From Kiritimatiellaeota bacterium B1221 (GTDB lineage: Bacteria; Verrucomicrobiota; Kiritimatiellia; SS1-B-03-39; UBA6053): a stretch of DNA of 43,490 bases. This document shows positions 1-7,053 of the stretch, in pieces. The stretch lies in assembly GCA_029269125.1 (NCBI GenBank), contig JARHXX010000029.1, positions 1-43,490 of the forward strand, in the 5' to 3' direction. Below the pieces are notes generated by a model, which saw only the letters and a list, made by a program, of their open reading frames with translations, ran no database searches and was not told the origin of the DNA. A program made the translations under genes and the position numbers. The first letter of the stretch is position 1; each line of letters begins with the position of its first letter.

Positions 1-12
1 GTAGAGGGTTTG

Positions 13-837
13 TTATGCTGCCTCGAGTTTCATTTGAGGCGTGATTCCTCCCAATGCGGTATGGGGTCTTTCATGGTTGTAGCTCCACATCCACTGGGTG
101 GCAAGTACTTGTGCTTGTTCAATGCTCTCAAAGAGGTGCAGATCCAGCCATTCATGGCGGGCCGTGCGGTTAAAGCGTTCGATGTAGGCGTTTTGGGTCG
201 GCTTACCCGGCTGGATAAACAGGAGCCTGATGTCCTGGGCAGCTGCCCAGGACATCAGCTCGGAGCTGGCATACTCCGGGCCGTTGTCGCAGCGGATACA
301 GGATGGCTTACCTCGCCATTCAATGACCTGCTCCAGGCTCCGGATCACCCTTGGCGAAGGTAACGAGAAGTCGACCTCGATGCCCAGGGCTTCCCGGTTG
401 TAATCATCGATCAGGTTGAACGTACGAATCTTCCGGCCGTCCGTTAGTGAATCGCTCATGAAGTCCATGGACCAGATTTCATTGATGCTTTGAGGTGTTT
501 CAAGGGCATCGGGTTTATCACGCTTCAGCCGTTTCCGGGGCTTGATTCGCAGGTTCAGTTCGAGTTCCCGGTAAATGCGGTATACACGTTTGTGGTTCCA
601 TTCAAAGCCTTTCACGTTACGCAGATACGCAAAGCAGAGCCCAAAGCCCCACCGGCGATACGTCGTGGTCAGCCGTAGCAGCCAGTCCGCGATCTGTTCG
701 TTTTCCGTGCTCAACTTCGTCTCATAGCGGTAGCAGTTTTCGCTGATCCGGAACGCCTCGCAGGCCACCCGGATCGTGCATTTTTTCTCCTCAACCACTT
801 TCTTCGCCATCTCTTTGCGTCGAGACGGCTTCACCAC
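13..837 (-). CDS. IS3-family transposase OrfB (DDE catalytic subunit)
   Basis: Catalytic half of an IS3-family transposase, which cuts and joins element ends as an OrfAB fusion. An N-terminal HTH_21-like region (about residues 40-100) precedes an rve integrase core. The DDE triad is visible: D in SMDFMSD, D in RCDNGPEY and E in YIERFNRT, followed by the usual YNHERPHTALGGITP end. At 274 residues it is full length. The frame opens with GTG at 837 directly behind an A7G slippery run, and it is the -1 frame of orfA, so it is probably translated mainly by frameshifting. No internal stop or truncation is seen, so the copy looks potentially active. Confidence 0.93.
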   Translation of the reverse strand: MVKPSRRKEMAKKVVEEKKCTIRVACEAFRISENCYRYETKLSTENEQIADWLLRLTTTYRRWGFGLCFAYLRNVKGFEWNHKRVYRIYRELELNLRIKPRKRLKRDKPDALETPQSINEIWSMDFMSDSLTDGRKIRTFNLIDDYNREALGIEVDFSLPSPRVIRSLEQVIEWRGKPSCIRCDNGPEYASSELMSWAAAQDIRLLFIQPGKPTQNAYIERFNRTARHEWLDLHLFESIEQAQVLATQWMWSYNHERPHTALGGITPQMKLEAA

Positions 838-1097
838 TTTTTTTCAAGGGCCTCTGAAACAATCTCAGCCTTGAGCCGCTCCTCGGCATACATTTTCTTC
901 AGCCGCCGATTCTCGGCCTCGAGCTCTTTGAGCCTGGCCATCAGGGACGCATCCATACCCCCGTACTTCGCACGCCACTTGTAAAACGTGGCCGCACTCA
1001 TGCCGTGCTCCCGGCAGAGATCCGGAACCTTCACTCCCGACTCCGCCTGCTTCAATATTGCCAGAATCTGGCTGTCACTGTATTTCGATTTCTTCAT
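831..1097 (-). CDS. IS3-family transposase OrfA (helix-turn-helix subunit)
   Basis: An 88-residue DNA-binding subunit that recognises the IS ends. The N-terminal helix-turn-helix of the IS3/IS911 type is seen in SDSQILAILKQAESG..VPDLCREHGMSAATFYKWRAKYGG. A leucine-zipper-like segment (LKELEAENRRLKKMYAEERLKAE) follows and mediates OrfA-OrfAB multimers in this family. The end of the gene reads GAA AAA AAG TGG TGA; the heptamer A AAA AAG is a canonical -1 slippery site leading into orfB, which overlaps it by seven bases. Start ATG at 1097. Confidence 0.92.
   Translation of the reverse strand: MKKSKYSDSQILAILKQAESGVKVPDLCREHGMSAATFYKWRAKYGGMDASLMARLKELEAENRRLKKMYAEERLKAEIVSEALEKKW
837..844 (-). 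other. Programmed -1 frameshift heptamer (A AAA AAG)
   Basis: Seven T then C on the plus strand give A7G on the coding strand. In the orfA frame this is split A AAA AAG immediately before TGG TGA, and slipping back one base enters orfB at its GTG. This is the same class of signal used by many IS3-family elements and by dnaX to make a fused product. Functional use is inferred from position and sequence only. Confidence 0.8.
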
Positions 1098-1136
1098 TGT
1101 CGTCGTCCTTTTTTTCGGTTGTAGAATACTCTACTT

Positions 1137-2261
1137 ATGACGACCACTCTTTTCTGGGGGTATTACACAGTGAAGGGTTGCAAGGAGTGGATCGATAGCG
1201 AACTGGCCCAAAGAACAAAAGTAGGCACACTGGCCTCTTCTCTCTCAGGGTCACAAACCACTGATGCCGTCGACGCATTCCATCGATTAAAGAATGCGGG
1301 CCATAAAGTAAGCTTATGCACTATCGTTGATTTTTATCTTCAACATAACTTAGCACCAGATGAGAAGATCGTAACAGTGAAAGAGGTTCTGGCCTGCTAT
1401 GAAGCCGAAATGAAAGCACCTAGCGATGGTAATTTACCAGCAAGGCCAGAGTCCATAAACAGCAAAAAGAAAAGAGTACGAAGCTTCATAGAGCTTTATG
1501 GAGAGAAAGATATTCGTGAGGTTACAGAATCAGATGTCAAAACATGGTCAGATTCTTTCGCTCACCTTGCACCGAGGACTCAGTTGAATAAAAAAGCGGA
1601 ACTGCAAAGCGTGATAAACTTTGCCGAATCATTTGTGCCTGAGTTCAAAAATACAGTTTGCCACATAAAGCAGACAAGACGCAAAGAGTCGAAACCAGCT
1701 TGTATCCTCAGCCCAAAAGATACAGAGGCGATGATGCGATATTTAGAGGAAAATTATTCAAGCTCCTATGTAGTTACATTTGCGCTTATGGCATTCGCTG
1801 GAATCAGGCCATGGGAACTAACTCGACCCGATAATCCCCTCACATGGGAAAACATCCGACTTGATGCAAAGAAAGTCTTCATAGAACCACGGCAGTCGAA
1901 AACTCGCACATGGAGAGAGGTCCCAATTTGCGATAATCTGATGGCATGGCTCAAGCCACACCAAGGAAGTGGACGTATTGCTCCTTCAGTGACCAGCTTC
2001 ACAGTTGCAAGGGCCAAAGCCATGAGGAAGACCACCACACTCGAGAAGTGGCCTGTCGATGCTCTCAGGCACTCATACGGGACTTATGGCGGTGAGATCC
2101 ACGGATTGCATAAGGTCGCTGGATTTATGGGCCATACTGGTGGCATAGGTGTTTTTCAAAGTCACTACAGAGGCCGATGTACTCCACAAAATGCAGAGGC
2201 ATATTTTCAGATTATGCCAAATGGCAAAAAAGGAGTGGTTATCAATATGAAGTCAGCTTGA
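1137..2261 (+). CDS. Tyrosine recombinase/integrase, 5' end at the IS junction
   Basis: Site-specific recombinase expected to insert and excise the left accessory element. An N-terminal SAM-like core-binding region (about residues 75-175) is followed by the catalytic domain: Arg224 in AGIRPWE, a basic SKTRTWREVPI segment, Arg311-His312 in DALRHSYGTY, His333 in GFMGHTGG and the nucleophile Tyr344 in SHYRG. Asp replaces the His of the classical HxxR box, so box II is atypical. The ATG lies two bases after the IS end and has no ribosome-binding site; the bases in front are IS sequence. Either the original N-terminus or the promoter and RBS have been lost. Length (374) is near normal, so loss of expression signals is as likely as a missing N-terminus. 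Confidence 0.85.
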   Translation: MTTTLFWGYYTVKGCKEWIDSELAQRTKVGTLASSLSGSQTTDAVDAFHRLKNAGHKVSLCTIVDFYLQHNLAPDEKIVTVKEVLACYEAEMKAPSDGNLPARPESINSKKKRVRSFIELYGEKDIREVTESDVKTWSDSFAHLAPRTQLNKKAELQSVINFAESFVPEFKNTVCHIKQTRRKESKPACILSPKDTEAMMRYLEENYSSSYVVTFALMAFAGIRPWELTRPDNPLTWENIRLDAKKVFIEPRQSKTRTWREVPICDNLMAWLKPHQGSGRIAPSVTSFTVARAKAMRKTTTLEKWPVDALRHSYGTYGGEIHGLHKVAGFMGHTGGIGVFQSHYRGRCTPQNAEAYFQIMPNGKKGVVINMKSA

Positions 2262-2331
2262 TCTACATAAAACACATATATTATATTAATTAAGTTGTTT
2301 TCTCATATTTGCAATTTTGCGGATGAAGGTG

Positions 2332-2360
2332 TTGACATAATCAAAAATCCCTATTAGGAT
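2332..2360 (+). promoter_or_regulatory. Sigma70-type promoter for the RHH gene
   Basis: A perfect -35 box TTGACA at 2332-2337 is followed after 17 bases by TAGGAT at 2355-2360 (four of six matches to TATAAT). Transcription would begin near 2367, about 30 bases before the RHH start codon. Position and spacing are read directly; activity is inferred. Confidence 0.65.
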
Positions 2361-2367
2361 ATGGTAT

Positions 2368-2381
2368 ATCGGATTTCCGAT
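2368..2381 (+). promoter_or_regulatory. Operator-like inverted repeat at the transcription start
   Basis: ATCGGA-TT-TCCGAT is an inverted repeat with perfect 6-base arms placed at the expected transcription start. RHH proteins commonly bind such short palindromes to repress their own genes, so autoregulation by the downstream product is a reasonable inference. Confidence 0.45.
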
Positions 2382-2398
2382 TTACTTAACCCCAAATA

Positions 2399-2707
2399 AT
2401 GGAACTACACCCTATGACCAAAAATGCAGAAACACAATTATCAGGTATGGATCGAATTGAACATGCCTTCCGTACCTCGAAATACAAGAAAGAGACCCAC
2501 AAGCAACGACTGAGCGAAACCTTAACTCAGACCTCCATGACAATGACCCCAAGCCAGCTCGAGGAGCTCAAAACTGTATCTGAGCAAACGGGTCTTTCGG
2601 CTTCGCACATCATTCGTCAATCGCTCGGTTTCGCTTTGCCTTCTCTACGTAGGCAACAGGGCATACCCAAAGAACAACATAGCGTATTCAAAACGACTAT
2701 CCGCTAA
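2399..2707 (+). CDS. Ribbon-helix-helix (CopG/Arc-like) DNA-binding protein
   Basis: A 102-residue protein. Residues about 48-82 (MTMTPSQLEELKTVSEQTGLSA then SHIIRQSL) have the beta-strand, helix, turn, helix pattern of ribbon-helix-helix repressors. The N-terminal 45 residues are charged and probably flexible. An ATG at 2414 could replace the one at 2399; neither has a clear Shine-Dalgarno. It stands behind its own promoter and a palindromic operator, and ends just before a hairpin terminator. Likely job: copy-number or transcription control of the replication gene downstream, as RHH proteins do on plasmids. The target is inferred. Confidence 0.6.
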   Translation: MELHPMTKNAETQLSGMDRIEHAFRTSKYKKETHKQRLSETLTQTSMTMTPSQLEELKTVSEQTGLSASHIIRQSLGFALPSLRRQQGIPKEQHSVFKTTIR

Positions 2708-2724
2708 TATCCACACACACAAAA

Positions 2725-2759
2725 CCCCGCTATATGGACGGCAATCCAAGCGGGGATTT
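2725..2759 (+). terminator. Hairpin terminator after the RHH gene
   Basis: CCCCGC at 2725-2730 pairs with GCGGGG at 2750-2755, followed by a short ATTTA run. It separates the RHH gene from the next gene, which has its own AAGGAA-type ribosome-binding site. Confidence 0.55.
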
Positions 2760-2784
2760 ATAACTAAACATAAGGAATACGAAC

Positions 2785-3138
2785 ATGTCTAATTTAGCAC
2801 CTAAACACACAAATGACAACTATAATCTTGCACCTTACCCTCCTTTAGCCAGTGGCAGAAAATGGATGGAACATGTAATCAATGAAAGCATATCTTTCAC
2901 CGAGCTACTAAGTGAAGAGTGGCAGACATTAAAAACTAAGTGGATCGATATTAAAGAAGCAGGAAACGCTCTAGGACTCGACACATTCAGCCTATATCTA
3001 CTTGATACGAATGAAGTCCTAACCACTCGCCAATTTAGTGATGAGCTAAAATTTAGTGAACGCCAAATCCTTTCCATACTTCATTCTAAAGAATGCAGAA
3101 AAATTGATCAAGATTGTCTCGAGGAGGTGAATGTATGA
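2785..3138 (+). CDS. Small protein of unknown function preceding the replication gene
   Basis: A 117-residue protein that I do not recognise. The C-terminal part (LTTRQFSDELKFSERQILSIL) could form a helix-turn-helix, but the pattern is too weak to name. No signal peptide or membrane segment is seen. TAAGGAA sits a suitable distance before ATG 2785. Its stop codon TGA (3136-3138) overlaps the start of the primase-helicase gene as ATGA, so the two are translationally coupled. A role as replication accessory or initiator adaptor fits the position but is inference. Confidence 0.6.
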   Translation: MSNLAPKHTNDNYNLAPYPPLASGRKWMEHVINESISFTELLSEEWQTLKTKWIDIKEAGNALGLDTFSLYLLDTNEVLTTRQFSDELKFSERQILSILHSKECRKIDQDCLEEVNV

Positions 3139-5120
3139 AAAGCACCACAGAGACAAAGCTTGATTGCGCTTTGAAATACGCCTCGAGAGGTTGGCATGTA
3201 CTTCCCATTATACCAAACGGCAAAAAACCAGCTTGCAAAAATGGTGTAAACGATGCGACCACAGATTCAGACCAGATCCGCAAATGGTGGGATCAGAATC
3301 CAAACTATAACGTAGCTGTAGCCACAGGAAAAAGTTCAGGGGTTGCAGTCGTCGATGTCGACATTGATTCAAGCAAAGGGATTAATGGTTTTGCATGGCT
3401 CGACTCTCAAGACATCGAACTTGATTCAGGCATAACCCAGGACACTCCTCGAGGTGGCAAGCACTTCTTTTTTGCCCTTGGAGAGGAGGATGTTAGAAAC
3501 CAGCAAGGAGGCTCTACAGGCATCGATGTCCGTGGAGATGGTGGGTATATTCTCATGGCCCCTTCAGACACAGCCAAAGGTGCATATAAGCTTCATGATG
3601 TCGATGATATGGCTCATATGCCAAGCAGGTTCATAACACCAGTAAGACACTCTCTGAATAGTGAAGAATGCGATGTTCAAAATGTGACATTCTCAGACAT
3701 CGAGCAGGCTCTACCAGATGCACTCGAGATGTGTATTGATTATCTCAAGAAAGAAGCAGAGCCAGCTATCCAAGGAAAATCAGGACATAATACCTTACTC
3801 TCAGTTTGCCAGTCTCTCGTGACAGGTTGCGGAATGCCTCTTGAACAGGCAACTGACCTGTTATGGGAACATTACAACCCCCGTTGTAATCCACCATGGG
3901 ATCCAACCTCACCAGAGGAGGTCAAGGATTTTGAAAGAAAGGCCCATGAGGCTCTTATAAATCCAATTGAATTTCCTAAGCTGAACTTTAGAGATGTTCC
4001 GTATGCGATTCTATACGCTGAAAAACTTTTGGAAGAAATGGAAGTTGCCGAAGGCATTGATGCTATCCCTGAAACTAAAATCGAGCGTAAAGGAATGCGC
4101 CTTGTATCATGCCTTGAACTGGTCTCAGATCCTAAGCCTATCGATTGGCTAATCCACAAAGTTATTCCCTCTCTTTCACTGGTCTTTAATTACGGAGAGC
4201 GTGGATGCCTCAAAAGCTTTCTTCTTATCGATATGCTATTCCACGTAGCCACAGGCAAGCCATGGAGGGGGGCAACTGTTAAACAAGGGCCAGTGGTGAT
4301 CCTCGCTGGTGAAGGTCAAGGAGGAATGGCCCAGCGTGTACAAGGATGGATGCAAGAGAACGGAGTCAGTCAAAATAACGTACCCTTCTACGTATCTGAC
4401 AGAGGAGGAAACCTTGATGATCAGAAAGGCTTAGATTCTGTTTTCGAGGCACTTGATGAACTCGAGAAACCTCCTGTAGTTGTTGCAGTTGATACACTGG
4501 CCAGATGGCAAACAAGTGAAGAAAACAGCACCTCTGATTCTGGCCGAATGGTTCAAGCGTTTGACAGCATTCGAGATCGTTATGAGTGTACAGTGATCGT
4601 GATTCACCATGTAGGCCATAATGAAAAGTCGAGAATGCGAGGAGCTTACGCATACGAAGGAGCTGCCGATGCTCTCTACCTAATCAAAAAGAAGGAAGGA
4701 AAAGAGCAATCCCATGTGACCATGGAATGTAAAAAAATGAAAGAAGCAAAGGAACCATCCACCATGGCGTGGAATGCACAAGTCACACCAATTCATGGGT
4801 TGCTAGATGAAGGCGAACAAGTGACCACCTTGACATTAGAACCACTCGACCAAGTCCCTGACACAACGAGCAAAAAGGGACGAAAGCCTCTATTTGAAGA
4901 TGAGCAAATATATAAAGTTATAAGAGAAAATCCTGATGCCTCACAAGGCCAGATTTGCAAATTAGTTAAAGGTAATGAGGCCTTTAGCACTGAGGCCGTA
5001 AAAAAACGTATTCAGGACCTCGAGAAGGAGGGCATGATCAACTCAAGCAAAGATTCACGAGGCACCAAATCTTACACAGTGATCGACAATATCATCACAA
5101 ACTTAGGTGGGGAAAAATAG
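3135..5120 (+). CDS. Bifunctional primase-polymerase / AAA helicase replication protein
   Basis: A 661-residue replication protein of the kind found on plasmids, phages and integrative elements. Residues about 10-165 are a prim-pol domain: VVDVDID (about 71-77) carries the metal-binding acidic residues, followed by GGKHFFF and GIDVRGDGGYILMAPS. Residues about 335-540 are a RepA/DnaB-like AAA_25 ATPase with Walker B VVVAVDTLAR and a conserved IHHVGH. The Walker A is unusual: GERGCLKS keeps Lys and Ser but has Leu where Gly is normal. Residues about 590-655 look like a winged helix. ATG 3135 is chosen over an upstream TTG because GAGGAGGTGA lies just before it and it overlaps the previous stop. 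It probably primes and unwinds the element's origin. Confidence 0.85.
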   Translation: MKSTTETKLDCALKYASRGWHVLPIIPNGKKPACKNGVNDATTDSDQIRKWWDQNPNYNVAVATGKSSGVAVVDVDIDSSKGINGFAWLDSQDIELDSGITQDTPRGGKHFFFALGEEDVRNQQGGSTGIDVRGDGGYILMAPSDTAKGAYKLHDVDDMAHMPSRFITPVRHSLNSEECDVQNVTFSDIEQALPDALEMCIDYLKKEAEPAIQGKSGHNTLLSVCQSLVTGCGMPLEQATDLLWEHYNPRCNPPWDPTSPEEVKDFERKAHEALINPIEFPKLNFRDVPYAILYAEKLLEEMEVAEGIDAIPETKIERKGMRLVSCLELVSDPKPIDWLIHKVIPSLSLVFNYGERGCLKSFLLIDMLFHVATGKPWRGATVKQGPVVILAGEGQGGMAQRVQGWMQENGVSQNNVPFYVSDRGGNLDDQKGLDSVFEALDELEKPPVVVAVDTLARWQTSEENSTSDSGRMVQAFDSIRDRYECTVIVIHHVGHNEKSRMRGAYAYEGAADALYLIKKKEGKEQSHVTMECKKMKEAKEPSTMAWNAQVTPIHGLLDEGEQVTTLTLEPLDQVPDTTSKKGRKPLFEDEQIYKVIRENPDASQGQICKLVKGNEAFSTEAVKKRIQDLEKEGMINSSKDSRGTKSYTVIDNIITNLGGEK

Positions 5121-5175
5121 ATTTTCCCTAGGGAAAAATAATCAGTCCCTAGGGTGGGGAAAAAGGTGGGGAAAA
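5106..5175 (+). repeat. Iteron-like GGTGGGGAAAA(A) repeats and CCCTAGGG palindromes
   Basis: GGTGGGGAAAA(A) occurs at 5106-5117, 5153-5163 and 5164-5175, the first copy overlapping the end of the replication gene. Between them lie a perfect 16-base palindrome TTTTCCCTAGGGAAAA (5122-5137) and a second CCCTAGGG (5147-5154). Clustered direct repeats beside a replication gene are typical of iteron origins or of Rep-binding sites. Which of these applies cannot be decided from sequence. Confidence 0.5.
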
Positions 5176-5199
5176 ACCCCCTTTCTTAGAAGGGGTTTT
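5171..5199 (+). terminator. Rho-independent terminator after the replication gene
   Basis: AAAAACCCC pairs with GGGGTTTTT around a 10-11 base loop, ending in a T5 tract. The 5' arm overlaps the last iteron-like copy. Confidence 0.75.
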
Positions 5200-5293
5200 T
5201 ACCTACCCACCCCACCGACTCAGAAATTTAAGATCGTCGCAAAATAGCGACAGGTAAACAAATCAGGCCAATAGGCCAAAGGAATGAAAAATA

Positions 5294-5827
5294 ATGAATA
5301 CGAATGAAAATAGAACTATCTCAGCAATCAATCCCCCGGATGGCTTTGGATCCAAAGATCTTCACAAGCGGATTTATGCTTTCAACTCCAAGCGTGATTC
5401 GATTGACGAGGAACGAAAAAAAGCTGAGGGCAAAATCTCAAGGCTTCAATCCGAGATCCGACAGGGAAAAGGGACACTGGCCAAGATCGAGGCTTTACGC
5501 AAAGCTCAGGGTCAAGTGCTTTTATGCGATGCTAGCGAACCCTTGCTTGTTTCCGAGAGAGAGGACTTGATCCGAGCCATCGAAAAAGAACAAGTCTCTC
5601 ACAAGGATTCAATTACGGCAAAGATTGAGGCCAGAGAAAAAGTAATTCAGGGGCAAGCTGAAAAAGCAGGTCATGGTGACGAGGTGATCGAGGCACTAAT
5701 CAGAGAGGATAAAGTTATCAGTGAATTATGCTCTCTCAATTGGAATTATTCGGACTCTACCACCAGCGGGCAAATTCAAGAACGAGTGGATCTACTCAAG
5801 AAACGAGTTGAGACGGCATTAGTCTAA
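5294..5827 (+). CDS. Coiled-coil protein of unknown function
   Basis: A 177-residue soluble protein rich in Lys, Glu, Gln and Arg, with heptad-like helical stretches at about residues 25-65 and 75-125. No catalytic motif, signal or membrane segment is seen. ATG 5294 has AAAGGA upstream. It lies alone between the terminator of the replication gene and a cluster of stem-loops, so it has its own transcription unit. I do not recognise the family; an element-encoded accessory or structural protein is possible. Confidence 0.6.
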   Translation: MNTNENRTISAINPPDGFGSKDLHKRIYAFNSKRDSIDEERKKAEGKISRLQSEIRQGKGTLAKIEALRKAQGQVLLCDASEPLLVSEREDLIRAIEKEQVSHKDSITAKIEAREKVIQGQAEKAGHGDEVIEALIREDKVISELCSLNWNYSDSTTSGQIQERVDLLKKRVETALV

Positions 5828-5840
5828 AAAAGCCTTTATT

Positions 5841-5969
5841 CATGCAGGTATAAACTTGCATGACCCGCTAGTCGATGGCGGGCCTTATAGTTAGGAGCCT
5901 GACGCTGGCTCGGGTTTTCATCGATTGCCAGCACCTTTTACCCTTTGCCTTAACAGGCATGGGGTTTTT
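5841..5969 (+). promoter_or_regulatory. Cluster of four stem-loops with alternative pairing, attenuator-like
   Basis: Four hairpins follow each other: CATGCA/TGCATG (5841-5862), CCCGC/GCGGG (5864-5882), GAGCC/GGCTC (5895-5911, then GGGTTTT) and TGCCT/AGGCA (5946-5959, then TGGGGTTTTT). The third and fourth look like intrinsic terminators. GCTGGC at 5904-5909 can instead pair with GCCAGC at 5927-5932, which would break the third hairpin. This terminator/antiterminator geometry lies in front of the zinc-ribbon gene. Regulation is inferred. Confidence 0.45.
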
Positions 5970-5992
5970 CACTTTAAGCTTGCGGAAGAAAC

Positions 5993-6478
5993 ATGAAAGA
6001 GACTTTATTAGGAGCCATGAACTATTCCGTAAAATGCCCCTCTTGCTTTTTAGAAATCAAAGTTCCTGAAAATGAACTTAACAACAAAATTAAATGCCCC
6101 CGATGCGGGGAAAAATTCTCCGTCCCTAAAGAGATACAAGACGAAGTGGCTCAAAAAGCTAAAGAACAAAAGCCAAAGACTTTTGAATTTCGCCCTCCAA
6201 TGGAGAAGCATGAAAAAGACATCAAACCTCATCACTCAACTACAGACCCCCGCAAGGTTAAAGTTAAAGCGGACACCCCTCAAGGTTGCGTGCTATGTTT
6301 ACTTGGAGTGCTTATTTGGGCTACTGGCTTTCTAAATATCTTTTTTGTAATTCTAGGAATTTCTCTCATAATTTGGGGGGTTGTCGCTTCCAAGAAAAAT
6401 GTTTGCTCTGTCTGTGGAAATAAAGTTGAGAGCACTTCAAAAATTTGTCCAGTTTGCAACGCAAGATTTAAAGACTAA
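5993..6478 (+). CDS. Zinc-ribbon membrane protein
   Basis: A protein of 161 residues if started at 5993 (GGAAG upstream), or 153 from ATG 6017. The N-terminus has a zinc ribbon with CPSC and CPRC pairs, of the MJ0042/FmdB-like kind, followed by a basic linker. One or two membrane helices occupy about residues 100-133 (GVLIWATGFLNIFFVILGIS and following). The C-terminus carries a second zinc ribbon, CSVCGNK and CPVCNARF. It would be a membrane-anchored protein with zinc-binding ends on the same side if the membrane part is a hairpin. Function unknown. It is the last gene before tRNA-Met and keeps the AT-rich composition of the left element. Confidence 0.65.
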   Translation: MKETLLGAMNYSVKCPSCFLEIKVPENELNNKIKCPRCGEKFSVPKEIQDEVAQKAKEQKPKTFEFRPPMEKHEKDIKPHHSTTDPRKVKVKADTPQGCVLCLLGVLIWATGFLNIFFVILGISLIIWGVVASKKNVCSVCGNKVESTSKICPVCNARFKD

Positions 6479-6863
6479 TTCAACCCCATGCAGACTTTAT
6501 ATAGGGCAAGGCACTCATAATCTGAAAAGGTGCTTAGAGAGCCTTTAAACGGCCCTGAGAGCCACCCTGCCACTCCTCCCCCTCAAAGGTACTATCTGGA
6601 CATTTTGAAAATCTTTACGGCGCACAATGGCACTTCCATTTTGTCGGAAAAGAGAGTGCGCTATTAACATCCCAGACGATAGCTATTTTTTCTTTACGGC
6701 ATTTGCACCAGCGTAAAATTGATCCGATAAAAAGAAAAAGGGTGTACATTGGGGGACACTTTCAGCTTAAAAAAAGCTTGTACACCCACGTACACCCTGT
6801 AACCTTTGCCTGTTGACAATTCACACAAAACGCTGAATTTAAGGCATTTACATAAAACAAAAA
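6479..6863. other. Gene-free stretch between the zinc-ribbon gene and tRNA-Met
   Basis: About 385 bases with no credible gene. It holds GGGTGTAC at 6740-6747 and its complement GTACACCC at 6780-6787 and 6790-6797, close to the 3' end of the tRNA. Apart from these repeats I see nothing recognisable. It may be the attachment-site arm region of the left element. Confidence 0.5.
6740..6797. repeat. GGGTGTAC inverted/direct repeats near the tRNA 3' end
   Basis: One copy GGGTGTAC (6740-6747) and two inverted copies GTACACCC (6780-6787, 6790-6797), with an AGCTT/AAGCT pair between. They lie 70-120 bases from the 3' end of tRNA-Met. Arm-type integrase binding sites are commonly short repeats at such a distance from a tRNA core site; that reading is inferred. 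Confidence 0.4.
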
Positions 6864-6938
6864 TGGTGGCGGTGGAGGGAGTTGAACCCCCGACAAAAGG
6901 ATTATGATTCCTCTGCTCTGCCACTGAGCTACACCGCC
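6864..6938 (-). tRNA. tRNA-Met (anticodon CAT)
   Basis: The reverse complement folds as a tRNA: acceptor GGCGGTG with CACCGCC, D-arm GCTC..GAGC, anticodon stem GAGGA/TCCTT with loop ATCATAA (anticodon CAT), T-arm GGGGGTTCAACTCCC, and an encoded CCA end. The anticodon arm ATCATAA resembles elongator tRNA-Met; a lysidine-modified tRNA-Ile2 also carries CAT and cannot be fully excluded. Its 3' end faces the left accessory region, the usual geometry for an integration site. Confidence 0.93.
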
Positions 6939-6950
6939 GAAGTGGGGGTG

Positions 6951-6979
6951 GGAATAGGGGAAAATGTGGATTGTGTCAA
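6951..6979 (-). promoter_or_regulatory. Promoter of tRNA-Met
   Basis: On the minus strand TTGACA (6979-6974) is followed after 17 bases by TATTCC (6956-6951), 12 bases before the tRNA 5' end. The -35 is perfect, the -10 weak. Confidence 0.6.
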
Positions 6980-7053
6980 GCCGAAGACTTTAAAAAGAAA
7001 AAATCTGTGGGAATCTGCGTGCATCTGCGCGTCCTTCTCCTAGGAAAGAAGGG

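Larger units (their letters stand above)
1..1134 (-). mobile_element. IS3-family insertion sequence, apparently complete
   Basis: Two minus-strand reading frames, orfA and orfB, have the layout and motifs of IS3-family elements. The hexamer GTAGAG lies at base 1 and its complement CTCTAC at 1129-1134, and these are taken as the element ends; the match beyond six bases is poor, so the exact ends are tentative. The left end coincides with the first base of the window, as happens when an assembly breaks at a multicopy repeat. The right end stops two bases before the start codon of the tyrosine integrase gene. No target duplication can be judged because the left flank is outside the window. Confidence 0.85.

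Noticed and set aside
5875..6069. Small plus-strand gene in the stem-loop cluster
   Set aside because: It is read through the hairpins and overlaps the zinc-ribbon gene in another frame; composition and context fit a regulatory leader better.
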